DNA of 10,618 bases from Chloroflexota bacterium (lineage in GTDB: Bacteria; Chloroflexota; Anaerolineae; Aggregatilineales; Phototrophicaceae): contig JAADYY010000107.1 of the NCBI GenBank assembly GCA_010092805.1, forward strand, positions 1 through 10,618, written 5' to 3'. Shown here one piece after another: positions 1 through 6,462 of the stretch (the stretch's first letter is position 1; the number at the start of each line of letters is the position of its first letter). The position numbers and the translations under genes were made by a program. The notes under the pieces are model-generated. The model saw nothing but the letters and a program-made list of their open reading frames with translations, did no database searches and was not told where the DNA came from.

Positions 1-62
1 ATCAACCCAATCGTCAGCAGCGCTGTCGTCAGCGCCAACGACGAAACCATCCGGTTCTGCAT
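1..62 (-). CDS. 5' end of a secreted or membrane protein (partial)
   Basis: Only the first 20 codons lie in the window. Reading leftwards from the ATG at 62-60, the peptide begins MQNRMVSSLALTTALLTIGL. A short basic start (R4) is followed by a hydrophobic stretch, as in a signal peptide or first transmembrane helix. A strong Shine-Dalgarno sequence, GAGGAG (67-72), lies 4 nt before the ATG, which makes this a believable start. The gene follows the two-helix membrane protein at 141-464 in the same direction with a 78-nt gap, so the two may be co-transcribed. In related bacteria such small membrane proteins can sit beside respiratory-chain genes, but nothing in these 20 codons identifies the product. 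The function is unknown. Confidence 0.55.
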   Translation of the reverse strand, partial: MQNRMVSSLALTTALLTIGL

Positions 63-66
63 GGAA

Positions 67-72
67 CTCCTC
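67..72 (-). promoter_or_regulatory. Shine-Dalgarno site of the partial left-edge gene
   Basis: GAGGAG on the minus strand, 4 nt before the ATG at 62. It is the main reason for calling the partial gene. Confidence 0.6.
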
Positions 73-140
73 ACCACTCATCCACTCACTACCATCGTTT
101 ACAATCACATTTTGCTTGCTCGTTTGGCTGGATCGGCGGG

Positions 141-464
141 TTATTCGCGCGCGGTCACCTGACTCTCAGCCGCCGCAGCCGAGGCGGCTTCGGCGCGGGT
201 GCGCTTGATGCCGCGATCCACAAACCAGAAGATCACCGCCAGCGTCGCGCCGATGCCGACCAGGTTAAACACGATGAACCCGACCATCAGCAGGAATTGC
301 TCTGCTTTCCAGGTCTCTACAACCGTCCGCGATGCTTCCGGCGCGTTGACCGTCGTCAGCACGGGTAGAATGCCACCGCCGTCATTGGCGATCAGCAGCG
401 CCGTCAAACCGCCGCCTGCCAGCAGCACCGCAATGATGACCACAAAGGTGATGAATCCCCTCAC
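141..464 (-). CDS. small two-helix membrane protein of unknown function
   Basis: This is a 107-residue protein that I do not recognise. Residues about 4-26 are a strongly hydrophobic helix with a GGG kink, and residues about 57-82 are a second one ending in FWF. The loop between them (27-55) is polar and acidic and contains NDGGG and TWKAEQ. The tail after helix 2 starts with positive residues (R84, K87, R88, R90) and then becomes alanine-rich and charged. By the positive-inside rule this is a hairpin with both ends in the cytoplasm and the loop outside. The start is a GTG at 464-462, supported by GGAGGA 5 nt upstream; no better ATG lies nearby. It has its own promoter at 571-599 and a leader of about 100 nt. 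An accessory subunit or assembly factor of a membrane complex is a guess only. Confidence 0.8.
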   Translation of the reverse strand: MRGFITFVVIIAVLLAGGGLTALLIANDGGGILPVLTTVNAPEASRTVVETWKAEQFLLMVGFIVFNLVGIGATLAVIFWFVDRGIKRTRAEAASAAAAESQVTARE

Positions 465-469
465 GAGCG

Positions 470-475
470 TCCTCC
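470..475 (-). promoter_or_regulatory. Shine-Dalgarno site fixing a GTG start
   Basis: GGAGGA on the minus strand, 5 nt before the GTG at 464. It is close to consensus and decides the non-ATG start of the 107-residue membrane protein. Confidence 0.75.
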
Positions 476-570
476 GCTTTGACTCCGATTGTTGATGATT
501 GACCGTTTACGACTCGCGTGCAGCACCAGCCTATGCTGACGTTCACTGCGTTTTGAATTTGCTTACTTTG

Positions 571-599
571 ATTGTACTATTCCGCACAACCACATGCAA
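571..599 (-). promoter_or_regulatory. sigma-70-type promoter for the two-helix membrane protein
   Basis: On the minus strand, TTGCAT (599-594), a 17-nt spacer, then TACAAT (576-571). Four of six -35 bases and five of six -10 bases match the consensus at the ideal spacing. It lies between the histidine kinase stop (621) and the membrane protein start (464). It would start transcription near 564 and give a leader of about 100 nt. The leader contains a possible small hairpin with arms CAGCA/TGCTG (521-525 and 534-538). No clear terminator for the upstream kinase operon is visible between 600 and 620, so read-through is possible. Confidence 0.65.
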
Positions 600-620
600 G
601 TGCTTTGGGCAACAACTCAC

Positions 621-1499
621 TTAAAGGGCGGTGGTCTCGTCGCGATCCGCCGCTGATTTATCGATCTCCGACGGCTCCTGGATGTCGTCGTCCACCGAGT
701 CGCTTTCCTCGTTGGCGCGTTCCGGCACGATGTAATCATAACCTTCCGCTTGGTCGAGGACGCTGTACGAGGCTTCGCCAGAGACCGCCCGCCGCTCGCG
801 AACATCGGCGCGGCGTGGCAACGTGAAGGTGAACGTTGATCCCTGGCCGATGGCACTTTCCAGCCAAATCTGGCCGTCGTGCTGCTCAATCACCGATTTG
901 ACAATCGCCAGCCCTAAGCCGTTGCCCTCCACCCGGCGGACAGCTTCATCGGCTGTCGCCCGGTAGAAGCGCTCGAACACTCGCCCCTGATGTTCCGGCG
1001 CAATCCCCGCACCCGTATCGCTCACCGAGACGCGGACATAATCATCGTTGCCATCCGCTGTGACCGTCACCGATCCCTGCTCGCGGTTGTACTTGACGGC
1101 GTTGCTCAGCAGGTTCGTCATCACGTGATCGAGGCGACGGTGCTCCGCCTGAATCAAGCCGAGATTATCGGGGAGCTGCACATCGATCTGGATGCTGCGC
1201 TCGGCAGCGGTGGATTCCATCAAACGTACTGCGCTGTGGATCAGGCCGCGAAGATCGCAGTCTTGCCGGTCGAGCGGTGGGTCCGCGTCGATCCACGCCC
1301 ACTCAACCAAGCGGTTCACCAGTGTGTTCATCTTTTCCAGGTTGGCGAGCGCGCGTTCGCTGTAATCCTGCTGCTTGTCCGTCAGCGGCCCCAACGCTTG
1401 CAGGGCTTCGATCAGGCCGCGTGTTGCCGTGATCGGCGTCTTGAGATCATGGGCGATGACGCTGGCGATTTCGGCTAAGTCTTTGGGATTGTGCGCCAT
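621..1499 (-). CDS. soluble histidine kinase (HisKA + HATPase_c), no sensor domain
   Basis: This 292-residue protein is an ATP-dependent two-component histidine kinase. The HisKA helix begins almost at the N-terminus, and HDLKTP carries the phospho-acceptor H17. The ATP-binding domain shows an N-box (HVMTNLLSNAVKYN, 125-138), the G1 box DTGAGI (161-166), the F box FERFYR (175-180) and the G2 box GNGLGL (192-197), all apparently intact. There is no transmembrane helix and no PAS, GAF or HAMP domain, so the protein should be cytosolic and sense through a partner. Residues about 229-292 form an unusual acidic, probably disordered tail. The ATG lies 3 nt after the stop codon of the BtuF-like gene, implying translational coupling. 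No response regulator gene is present in the window, so its partner is unknown. Confidence 0.92.
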   Translation of the reverse strand: MAHNPKDLAEIASVIAHDLKTPITATRGLIEALQALGPLTDKQQDYSERALANLEKMNTLVNRLVEWAWIDADPPLDRQDCDLRGLIHSAVRLMESTAAERSIQIDVQLPDNLGLIQAEHRRLDHVMTNLLSNAVKYNREQGSVTVTADGNDDYVRVSVSDTGAGIAPEHQGRVFERFYRATADEAVRRVEGNGLGLAIVKSVIEQHDGQIWLESAIGQGSTFTFTLPRRADVRERRAVSGEASYSVLDQAEGYDYIVPERANEESDSVDDDIQEPSEIDKSAADRDETTAL

Positions 1500-1502
1500 G
1501 AG

Positions 1503-2495
1503 CTATTGGCCGCCTTGCGCATCGTTGGGCGCATCGTTCGGATCATCGTTGGGTGTACACATCAGATCTGGCAGGACGCTGACTGCCCGCGCGATCCGCG
1601 TGCCGTGCCAGGTGAGCAGCGATCCGTCCAGCAGATGAATCCGGTTGTGGTGGGCGGCGGGGACATCCAACGCGGCGAACATGGGGATGTGCGACTCATC
1701 GAAGGCGAATGGTTCGCTGGGCAGCAGGATCACGTCGGGCTGTGCCGCTTCAACTTCGGCGAGCGTGATGCGCGGGTAGCGGGTATCGCGCCCTGCCACA
1801 CGCGGATCGTCGTCCGCGTAGGGTTCTGCCTCGCCCAAATCCGCCTTGAGCGGATACTGCCGATCACGCTCGGCGAAGACATTCTGGCCGCCGCACAACC
1901 GCAGCAGATCGTGCGGGAAGGTATCGGCGTTGAAGGTCATCAGCGGGTCGAGCCAGATCGGCGCGAACACCCGGCAGGGCGTCGTCTCCTCGCGTGTCTC
2001 GGCCATCCGCTCCAGCCAATCGACCGTCCACTCCATCGCGCGCACGCGCTCGACCATCTGCGGCTCATCGAAGATGTGCATGATCGTCCACAGCAGGTTA
2101 AACGCTTCACGCACCGTGCGCGGGAATGTCACCCAGACGGGGATGTTGGCTGCTTGCAGCGCCTCGACATCCTCGCGGCGGTTTTCCTCTTGATTGGCGA
2201 TCACCAGATCGGGGCTGAGCGCGATGATCTGCGCGACATCGGGGTTTTTGGTGCCGCCGATGCGCGGCAGCCGCGCCACCTGATCCGCCGGGTGGATGCA
2301 GTAATCGGTGATCGCACGCACGCGGTCGCCGAGGCCGAGATCGAACAGCGACTCGGTCACACTCGGCACCAGCGACACGACGCGGCGCGGCGGCTGCTCC
2401 ACCGGCGCGTCCATCTGGTAACGGTAGTTATGCGGATCGCCCCCAGCGAGCGGCTGATCGGCACTGCGGTTTGCGTTGTCGAAATTGTCACTCAT
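1503..2495 (-). CDS. BtuF-like (helical-backbone metal receptor) binding protein lacking a signal peptide
   Basis: This 330-residue protein resembles the type III solute-binding fold of BtuF/FepB-type proteins, which bind cobalamin, haem or siderophores. Family-like stretches are RVVSLVPSVTESLFDLGLGD (38-57), DYCIHP (64-69), LPRIGGTKNPD (76-86) and SPDLVIANQEENR (94-106), followed by the interdomain helix and a second lobe (VFAPIWLDPLM, 176-186; AAQPDVILLPSEP, 250-262). The first 37 residues are polar and acidic, with no signal peptide or lipobox, so it should stay in the cytoplasm. No ABC permease or ATPase lies nearby. The C-terminus ends in a (PND[D/A])x3 repeat. The ATG at 2495 overlaps the purA stop by 8 nt (ATGAGTGA), with GGAG about 10 nt upstream. 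A longer reading frame back to 2690 lies inside purA and is rejected. The ligand is unknown. Confidence 0.85.
   Translation of the reverse strand: MSDNFDNANRSADQPLAGGDPHNYRYQMDAPVEQPPRRVVSLVPSVTESLFDLGLGDRVRAITDYCIHPADQVARLPRIGGTKNPDVAQIIALSPDLVIANQEENRREDVEALQAANIPVWVTFPRTVREAFNLLWTIMHIFDEPQMVERVRAMEWTVDWLERMAETREETTPCRVFAPIWLDPLMTFNADTFPHDLLRLCGGQNVFAERDRQYPLKADLGEAEPYADDDPRVAGRDTRYPRITLAEVEAAQPDVILLPSEPFAFDESHIPMFAALDVPAAHHNRIHLLDGSLLTWHGTRIARAVSVLPDLMCTPNDDPNDAPNDAQGGQ
1517..1552. repeat. three tandem 12-bp repeats inside the BtuF-like gene
   Basis: Units on the plus strand are GCGCATCGTTGG (1517-1528), GCGCATCGTTCG (1529-1540) and GATCATCGTTGG (1541-1552). They encode PNDD-PNDA-PNDA near the C-terminus. 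Because 12 is a multiple of three, gain or loss of a unit would keep the reading frame. Confidence 0.8.
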
Positions 2496-3798
2496 CGGTG
2501 CGCTGCTCCACCCAACGATGCACCAGTTGATCGCGCTCCGGCCCCACACTGACGGTGTTAATGGGCGTGCCGCACACCGACGCAATCGCATCGATATAGG
2601 CGCGGGTTGTCTCCGGCAAATCTGCCCAGCGCCGCACCCGGCTAATGTCTTCCGTCCAACCTGGATAGCGGCGGTAGATCGGCTGCACACGCGCCCGTTC
2701 CGCCAGCGTGGGCGGCGGGAAATCGAGCGTTTTGCCGTTCAGATCGTAGCCAATCGCTATCGGCAGCTCGTCAAAGCCGCTGAGTACATCGAGCTTGGTC
2801 AGCACCACCTCGGAGAAGCCGTTGATCTGTGTGGCGTAGCGCAGCATGACTCCATCCAGATAGCCGACACGACGCGGCCTACCGGTCGTGGTGCCGAATT
2901 CGTCCCAGAAATTCTCGCCCGTACCGCGCAGTTGGTTCGCCAGTTCGCCGTCGAGTTCGGTCGGCATGGGGCCAGCGCCAACGCGCGTGCTGAAGGCTTT
3001 GGTCACGCCCACCACACGATCTACGTAGCGCGGGCCAAACCCTAACCCGGTCAGCGCGCCGCCAGCGGTGGGGGATGAACTCGTCACATACGGGTAATCG
3101 CCGTGATCCACGTCGAGCATGGTGCCCTGCGCGCCTTCGCACAGCACGCGCTGATTGTCTTTCAGGGCACGGTTGATTTGCAGCGCGGTATCCTGAATAT
3201 AAGGTCGCAGCCGCGCCGCCGCCTCGATATATGCCTCAGTGCTCATCTGTGGATCGACCGGATCGCCGTACATTTGCACGAGCTTGGTGTTCGCCGCTTC
3301 CAGATGTTCATACAGCCGATCCGCGAACACCTCAATGGAACGCATCTCGCCCGCGCGCAGGCCGCGACGGTCAGTTTTGTCGGTATAGGCCGGGCCGATG
3401 CCGCGCAGCGTCGTGCCGATGGCCCCAGCGCCGCGTGCGCGCTCAGCGGCGGCATCCAGCGCGAGGTGCCCCGGCGTGATCAGGTGAGCGTTGTTGCTCA
3501 GGCTCAAGCGTTCCGGCGTGATCGCCACGCCAGCGGCTTGCAGCTCGTCGATCTCGCGCACCAAGCTCACCGGGTTGATCACCATGCCGTTGCCAAGTAC
3601 ACAGGTGACCTGCTCGTGCAGAATCCCCGACGGGATCAGGTGCAGCTTGAAGACCGCATCGCCCACATACACCGTATGCCCGGCGTTGTCGCCGCCCGCA
3701 TAGCGCGCCACCATTTTCGCGTTTTTCGCCAGCCAATCGGCGACCCGCCCCTTGCCTTCATCGCCCCACTGTGCGCCCACCAGAATCGTCGCAGGCAT
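2488..3798 (-). CDS. purA: adenylosuccinate synthetase
   Basis: PurA joins IMP and aspartate using GTP to give adenylosuccinate, the first committed step from IMP to AMP, in the cytoplasm. The 436 residues match the usual family length of about 430. The N-terminal phosphate loop QWGDEGKG (10-17) carries the catalytic D13, and GGDNAGHTV (35-43) carries the catalytic H41. Further signatures are GTTLRGIGPAYTDK (128-141), EGAQGTMLDVDHGDYPYVTS (221-240), the IMP/aspartate loop TTTGRPRR (303-310) and the GTP-base motif TKLD (334-337). All key residues appear intact. The start at 3798 is supported by AAGGGG (3804-3809), 5 nt upstream. It lies 72 nt downstream of the S51-like gene and overlaps the BtuF-like gene by 8 nt. 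It is an essential-type housekeeping gene embedded in an operon of less common genes. Confidence 0.98.
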   Translation of the reverse strand: MPATILVGAQWGDEGKGRVADWLAKNAKMVARYAGGDNAGHTVYVGDAVFKLHLIPSGILHEQVTCVLGNGMVINPVSLVREIDELQAAGVAITPERLSLSNNAHLITPGHLALDAAAERARGAGAIGTTLRGIGPAYTDKTDRRGLRAGEMRSIEVFADRLYEHLEAANTKLVQMYGDPVDPQMSTEAYIEAAARLRPYIQDTALQINRALKDNQRVLCEGAQGTMLDVDHGDYPYVTSSSPTAGGALTGLGFGPRYVDRVVGVTKAFSTRVGAGPMPTELDGELANQLRGTGENFWDEFGTTTGRPRRVGYLDGVMLRYATQINGFSEVVLTKLDVLSGFDELPIAIGYDLNGKTLDFPPPTLAERARVQPIYRRYPGWTEDISRVRRWADLPETTRAYIDAIASVCGTPINTVSVGPERDQLVHRWVEQRTDE

Positions 3799-3870
3799 GC
3801 ATTCCCCTTATCATCCGCCTCGCAATGTCGCTGTGACACGGCTGCGGTTGCTGTTTGCTGCTTGAGTCGC

Positions 3871-4524
3871 TTACCCCGTGAACGTTGGGCCGAGCGCAAT
3901 CGTCACCTGGCCCAAACCCCACGTTTCCACTTGACCATCCGGGCCGAGCACCAATGCCGACCCACCGCCGATCCCAACCGCAATCGCGCTGGGCTGCACC
4001 AGGAACAGCGGGCGCGCATACAGCGCCACATCCGGCGTATCCACCTCAATCAACGCGCCGTGCAGCCACTCCAGCCCGCTAATGATGTCATCGGTGGGCA
4101 GCATGAGCCATTCGCCCAGCGCCACCGCGCAGACGCCTTCGGCCAGCACAACGGCACCATGCTCATAGGCTGCCTGAATGCCGTCAATCGCCGCGCCCTT
4201 CAGCGCAGACCGCACTTGATCGGCGCTGGTGCCATTGGTGATGATGATCACCGAGGCTTCTTCCAAGCGCCGCTGCAACGTCACGTCATCGTCGTTGTAG
4301 ATATCAACGATGTAGGTCGAGGGTGCGCCCAGATCATCGATGTCATCCAGCAGGCGGTCGGCGTCTGCCGGGTCGCCGGTCAGCGAGAGGCAGGCGCCCC
4401 CACCGTCGGCGGCGGCCCGACCCAACGCCATGCCACGCACATCCGTCGTGATCTGGTCGCTGCCAGACAGCACCAGCCAACCGCGCCCATCCAACCAGCG
4501 CAAGACCGCTTGCGTGGGCATCAT
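3871..4524 (-). CDS. peptidase S51/cyanophycinase-like protein, probably catalytically inactive
   Basis: This is a 217-residue cytosolic protein. The order of segments resembles cyanophycinase and other class I glutamine-amidotransferase-fold S51 peptidases: strand GWLVLSG (15-21), ADADRLLDDI (53-62), EASVIIITNGTSADQVRSAL (89-108, matching the usual 'AD.I.i.GG.Q..L' region), GAVVLAEGVCAVALG (123-137, matching 'GAvigGtSAGAavmG'), and IAVGIGGGSALVL (181-193, matching 'giGIDE.TALvv'). The nucleophile serine position is glycine (G130), the second-shell IDE is IGG, and GGDQ is NGTS. It therefore looks like a pseudoenzyme. The ATG at 4524 overlaps the M20 stop in an ATGA junction, but GGAGG (4526-4530) is better spaced for the second ATG at 4521. 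The assignment is by pattern reading, not by a profile search, so an unrelated Rossmann-like protein is possible. Confidence 0.62.
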   Translation of the reverse strand: MMPTQAVLRWLDGRGWLVLSGSDQITTDVRGMALGRAAADGGGACLSLTGDPADADRLLDDIDDLGAPSTYIVDIYNDDDVTLQRRLEEASVIIITNGTSADQVRSALKGAAIDGIQAAYEHGAVVLAEGVCAVALGEWLMLPTDDIISGLEWLHGALIEVDTPDVALYARPLFLVQPSAIAVGIGGGSALVLGPDGQVETWGLGQVTIALGPTFTG

Positions 4525-5705
4525 GCCTCCGGCAGCACATAAGCTGCCACCGCCGCCGCCAGCAGTTCGACGCCCAACGGCAGCGCCGCCTCGTCGAAGC
4601 TGAAGCGCGGGTGATGATGGCCGTAGTAGGCGTCGCGGGTTTCGTCCTTCGCGCCCAGGAAGAAATACACGCCAGGAATGTCGTCCATGAACTCGCCGAC
4701 ATCCTCCGCGCCCATCGTCCGCTCGGTGCGGACGATGGCCTCCGCGCCGATGATCGGGGCGAACGCTTCAATCAATTTGGCTGCAACCGTCTCATCATTG
4801 GTGACCGGTCTGGTCAGGCGTTGGTAGCTGAATTCAGCCGTGCAACCCAGCGCCGCGCTGATGTTCTGGATGATCTCATCCATCCGCTTGACGATGAGAT
4901 CATGCACCTCGTCTTTCATCACGCGGATCGTACCGCGCATCTCGGCGGTTTGCGGGATGACATTGTACGCCGCGCCCGCATGGATCGCGGTCACCGAAAT
5001 CACCGCGTTTTCCAGCGGGTCCAGGCTGCGGCTGACAATCAATTGCAGCGCTGTGACGATGTGCGCTGCACACACCACCGGGTCAATCCCCGTTTGCGGT
5101 AAGGCCGCGTGCGATCCTTTGCCAGTGATCTTCACGTCGAAGAACGATGATCCCGCCATGCTGGCCCCGTTGGTCAGGCCAATCTGGCCGACAGGCATGT
5201 TGTTCCACAGATGCAACCCGACCGTGACATCGGGGCGTGGGTCGTTGAGCACCCCATCACCCACCATGGCCCGTGCGCCGCTCCCGACTTCCTCGGCGGG
5301 CTGGAACACAAACTTGACGCGCCCAGCCATCTGCTCGCGGTGGCCGGCCAGCACTTTCGCCACGCCCAGCGCAATCGCGGTGTGGCCGTCGTGGCCGCAG
5401 GCGTGCATCTTGCCCGGCGTCTGCGAAACGTAGTCGGTGTCGTTGTCCTCCTGGACGGGCAGCGCATCCATATCGGCGCGCAGCAGCACCGTCGGGCCAT
5501 CCTGAGCGCCTTCCAGCACGCCCACCACACCCGTCTTGCCGATGCCCGTCTGCACCTCTAGCCCAAGCCTGTTCAGTTCCTCCGCCACGATCCCGGCGGT
5601 GCGCACCTCCTCAAACGCGATCTCCGGGTGCTGATGCAGATCACGCCGCCGCGCAACGACTTCTGCGGTGAGTGCCTGTGCTGGTGTTTTGAAATCAATT
5701 GCCAT
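4521..5705 (-). CDS. M20-family amidohydrolase (N-acyl-amino-acid/hippurate hydrolase type)
   Basis: This 394-residue cytosolic metal-dependent amidohydrolase belongs to the M20D group, which cleaves N-acyl amino acids such as N-acetyl-amino acids or hippurate. Landmarks are RRDLHQHPE (20-28), LRADMDALPV (75-84), KMHACGHDGHTA (99-110, metal ligands C103 and H105), QPAEE (135-139, general base and ligand glutamates), GLHLWN (163-168), the dimerisation-domain motif GKGSHAALP (195-203, H199), MGAEDV (331-336) and HHHPRFSFDE (363-372). The catalytic set appears complete and the length is typical. It starts 9 nt after the PIG-L deacetylase stop, with only a weak ribosome site, and overlaps the next gene by 4 nt. 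The exact acyl substrate cannot be read from sequence. Confidence 0.95.
   Translation of the reverse strand: MAIDFKTPAQALTAEVVARRRDLHQHPEIAFEEVRTAGIVAEELNRLGLEVQTGIGKTGVVGVLEGAQDGPTVLLRADMDALPVQEDNDTDYVSQTPGKMHACGHDGHTAIALGVAKVLAGHREQMAGRVKFVFQPAEEVGSGARAMVGDGVLNDPRPDVTVGLHLWNNMPVGQIGLTNGASMAGSSFFDVKITGKGSHAALPQTGIDPVVCAAHIVTALQLIVSRSLDPLENAVISVTAIHAGAAYNVIPQTAEMRGTIRVMKDEVHDLIVKRMDEIIQNISAALGCTAEFSYQRLTRPVTNDETVAAKLIEAFAPIIGAEAIVRTERTMGAEDVGEFMDDIPGVYFFLGAKDETRDAYYGHHHPRFSFDEAALPLGVELLAAAVAAYVLPEA
4526..4530 (-). promoter_or_regulatory. Shine-Dalgarno site inside the M20 stop region
   Basis: GGAGG is formed by the last codons of the M20 gene. It is 1 nt from the first ATG (4524) and 4 nt from the second (4521) of the S51-like gene, so the second methionine may be the real start. 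Confidence 0.6.
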
Positions 5706-5714
5706 GATTTTGTC

Positions 5715-6437
5715 TCAGCGATCAAATTTAATCACACGGAAAAATTCGACGTAGCGCGGCGCTTCGTTCGGCGCTTCGGGATCGATCATCCGGCTGCGGA
5801 CGCGCTCTGCCGTCTCATCGATGTTCTTGATCTGGCTTTTGTGCTCACGCAGCGAGTCGATTTTCGTCTCGACATACTCGCTCACATCCACCTTGACTGT
5901 CGGTGTGGTTGTGCCCGCGATGTAAATTTGCCACACTTTGTGTGGTGCCAGGCCCTCGTCGCGCTCCAGCTCGATGAAATTCAGGCGATCACGGGCGGTC
6001 GGGTAGATGGCCTCCAGCGTCGCTGCGCCAATCGCACGGTGATCTGGGTGGTTGAGGCCGCGCTCGCCGAACCAGAACACCGTCGGGTCGCAGGTGACGA
6101 CGACATCCGGCTGGAATTGGCGAATGCAGCGCGTGATGTCGCGGCGCAAATTGAGATCCGGCATGAGTTCGCCGTCCCTGTGCCGCAGAAAAATCACTTC
6201 CTTCACGCCTAACGCGGCGGCGGCTTTACGCTCTTCTTCTTCGCGCATGGCTGCCAGCCGCTCATGCGTCATCTCTGGATCATCGCTGCCCTTGTCGCCG
6301 CTGGTCGCTACCACAAACGTGATCTCCGCGCCCTCAGCCGCCCAGCGTGCGAAGGTCGCGCCGCTGAAAAATTCGGGATCGTCGGGGTGGGCGAACACGC
6401 CCAACACCCGCTTGATCGCCCGTTCTGCATCGCTCAT
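5715..6437 (-). CDS. PIG-L/LmbE-family zinc deacetylase
   Basis: This 240-residue protein belongs to the family that removes acetyl or other acyl groups from GlcNAc-type substrates (MshB, BshB, PIG-L). The first motif AHPDD (16-20) supplies zinc ligands H17 and D20 and the base D19. NHPDHRAIG (129-137) supplies the third ligand H133. In between come TFVVATSGDKG (40-50) and the ELMPDLNLRRDI helix (90-101). No signal peptide is present, so it acts in the cytoplasm. I chose the ATG at 6437 because the family fold begins directly after it; the open frame back to 6605 overlaps ricT and reads as basic shadow sequence. A GGAG lies 11 nt upstream, a poor spacing. It sits 25 nt after ricT and 9 nt before the M20 gene. 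No thiol-biosynthesis partners (glycosyltransferase or cysteine ligase) are in the window, so the substrate is open. Confidence 0.93.
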   Translation of the reverse strand: MSDAERAIKRVLGVFAHPDDPEFFSGATFARWAAEGAEITFVVATSGDKGSDDPEMTHERLAAMREEEERKAAAALGVKEVIFLRHRDGELMPDLNLRRDITRCIRQFQPDVVVTCDPTVFWFGERGLNHPDHRAIGAATLEAIYPTARDRLNFIELERDEGLAPHKVWQIYIAGTTTPTVKVDVSEYVETKIDSLREHKSQIKNIDETAERVRSRMIDPEAPNEAPRYVEFFRVIKFDR

Positions 6438-6462
6438 GCGGTTGTCTGCTCCGTTGTATGCG

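Noticed and set aside
1491..2552. 353-codon open frame on the plus strand
   Set aside because: It is antisense to the BtuF-like gene and rich in Arg, His and Ile without recognisable domains.
2496..2690. N-terminal extension of the BtuF-like protein
   Set aside because: The extra 65 codons lie inside purA and read as basic, cysteine-rich shadow sequence; the overlap start at 2495 is coupled to the purA stop.
3103..4542. 479-codon open frame on the plus strand
   Set aside because: It runs antisense across purA and the S51-like gene and reads as a His/Arg/Gln-rich protein without motifs. It is a GC-driven shadow.
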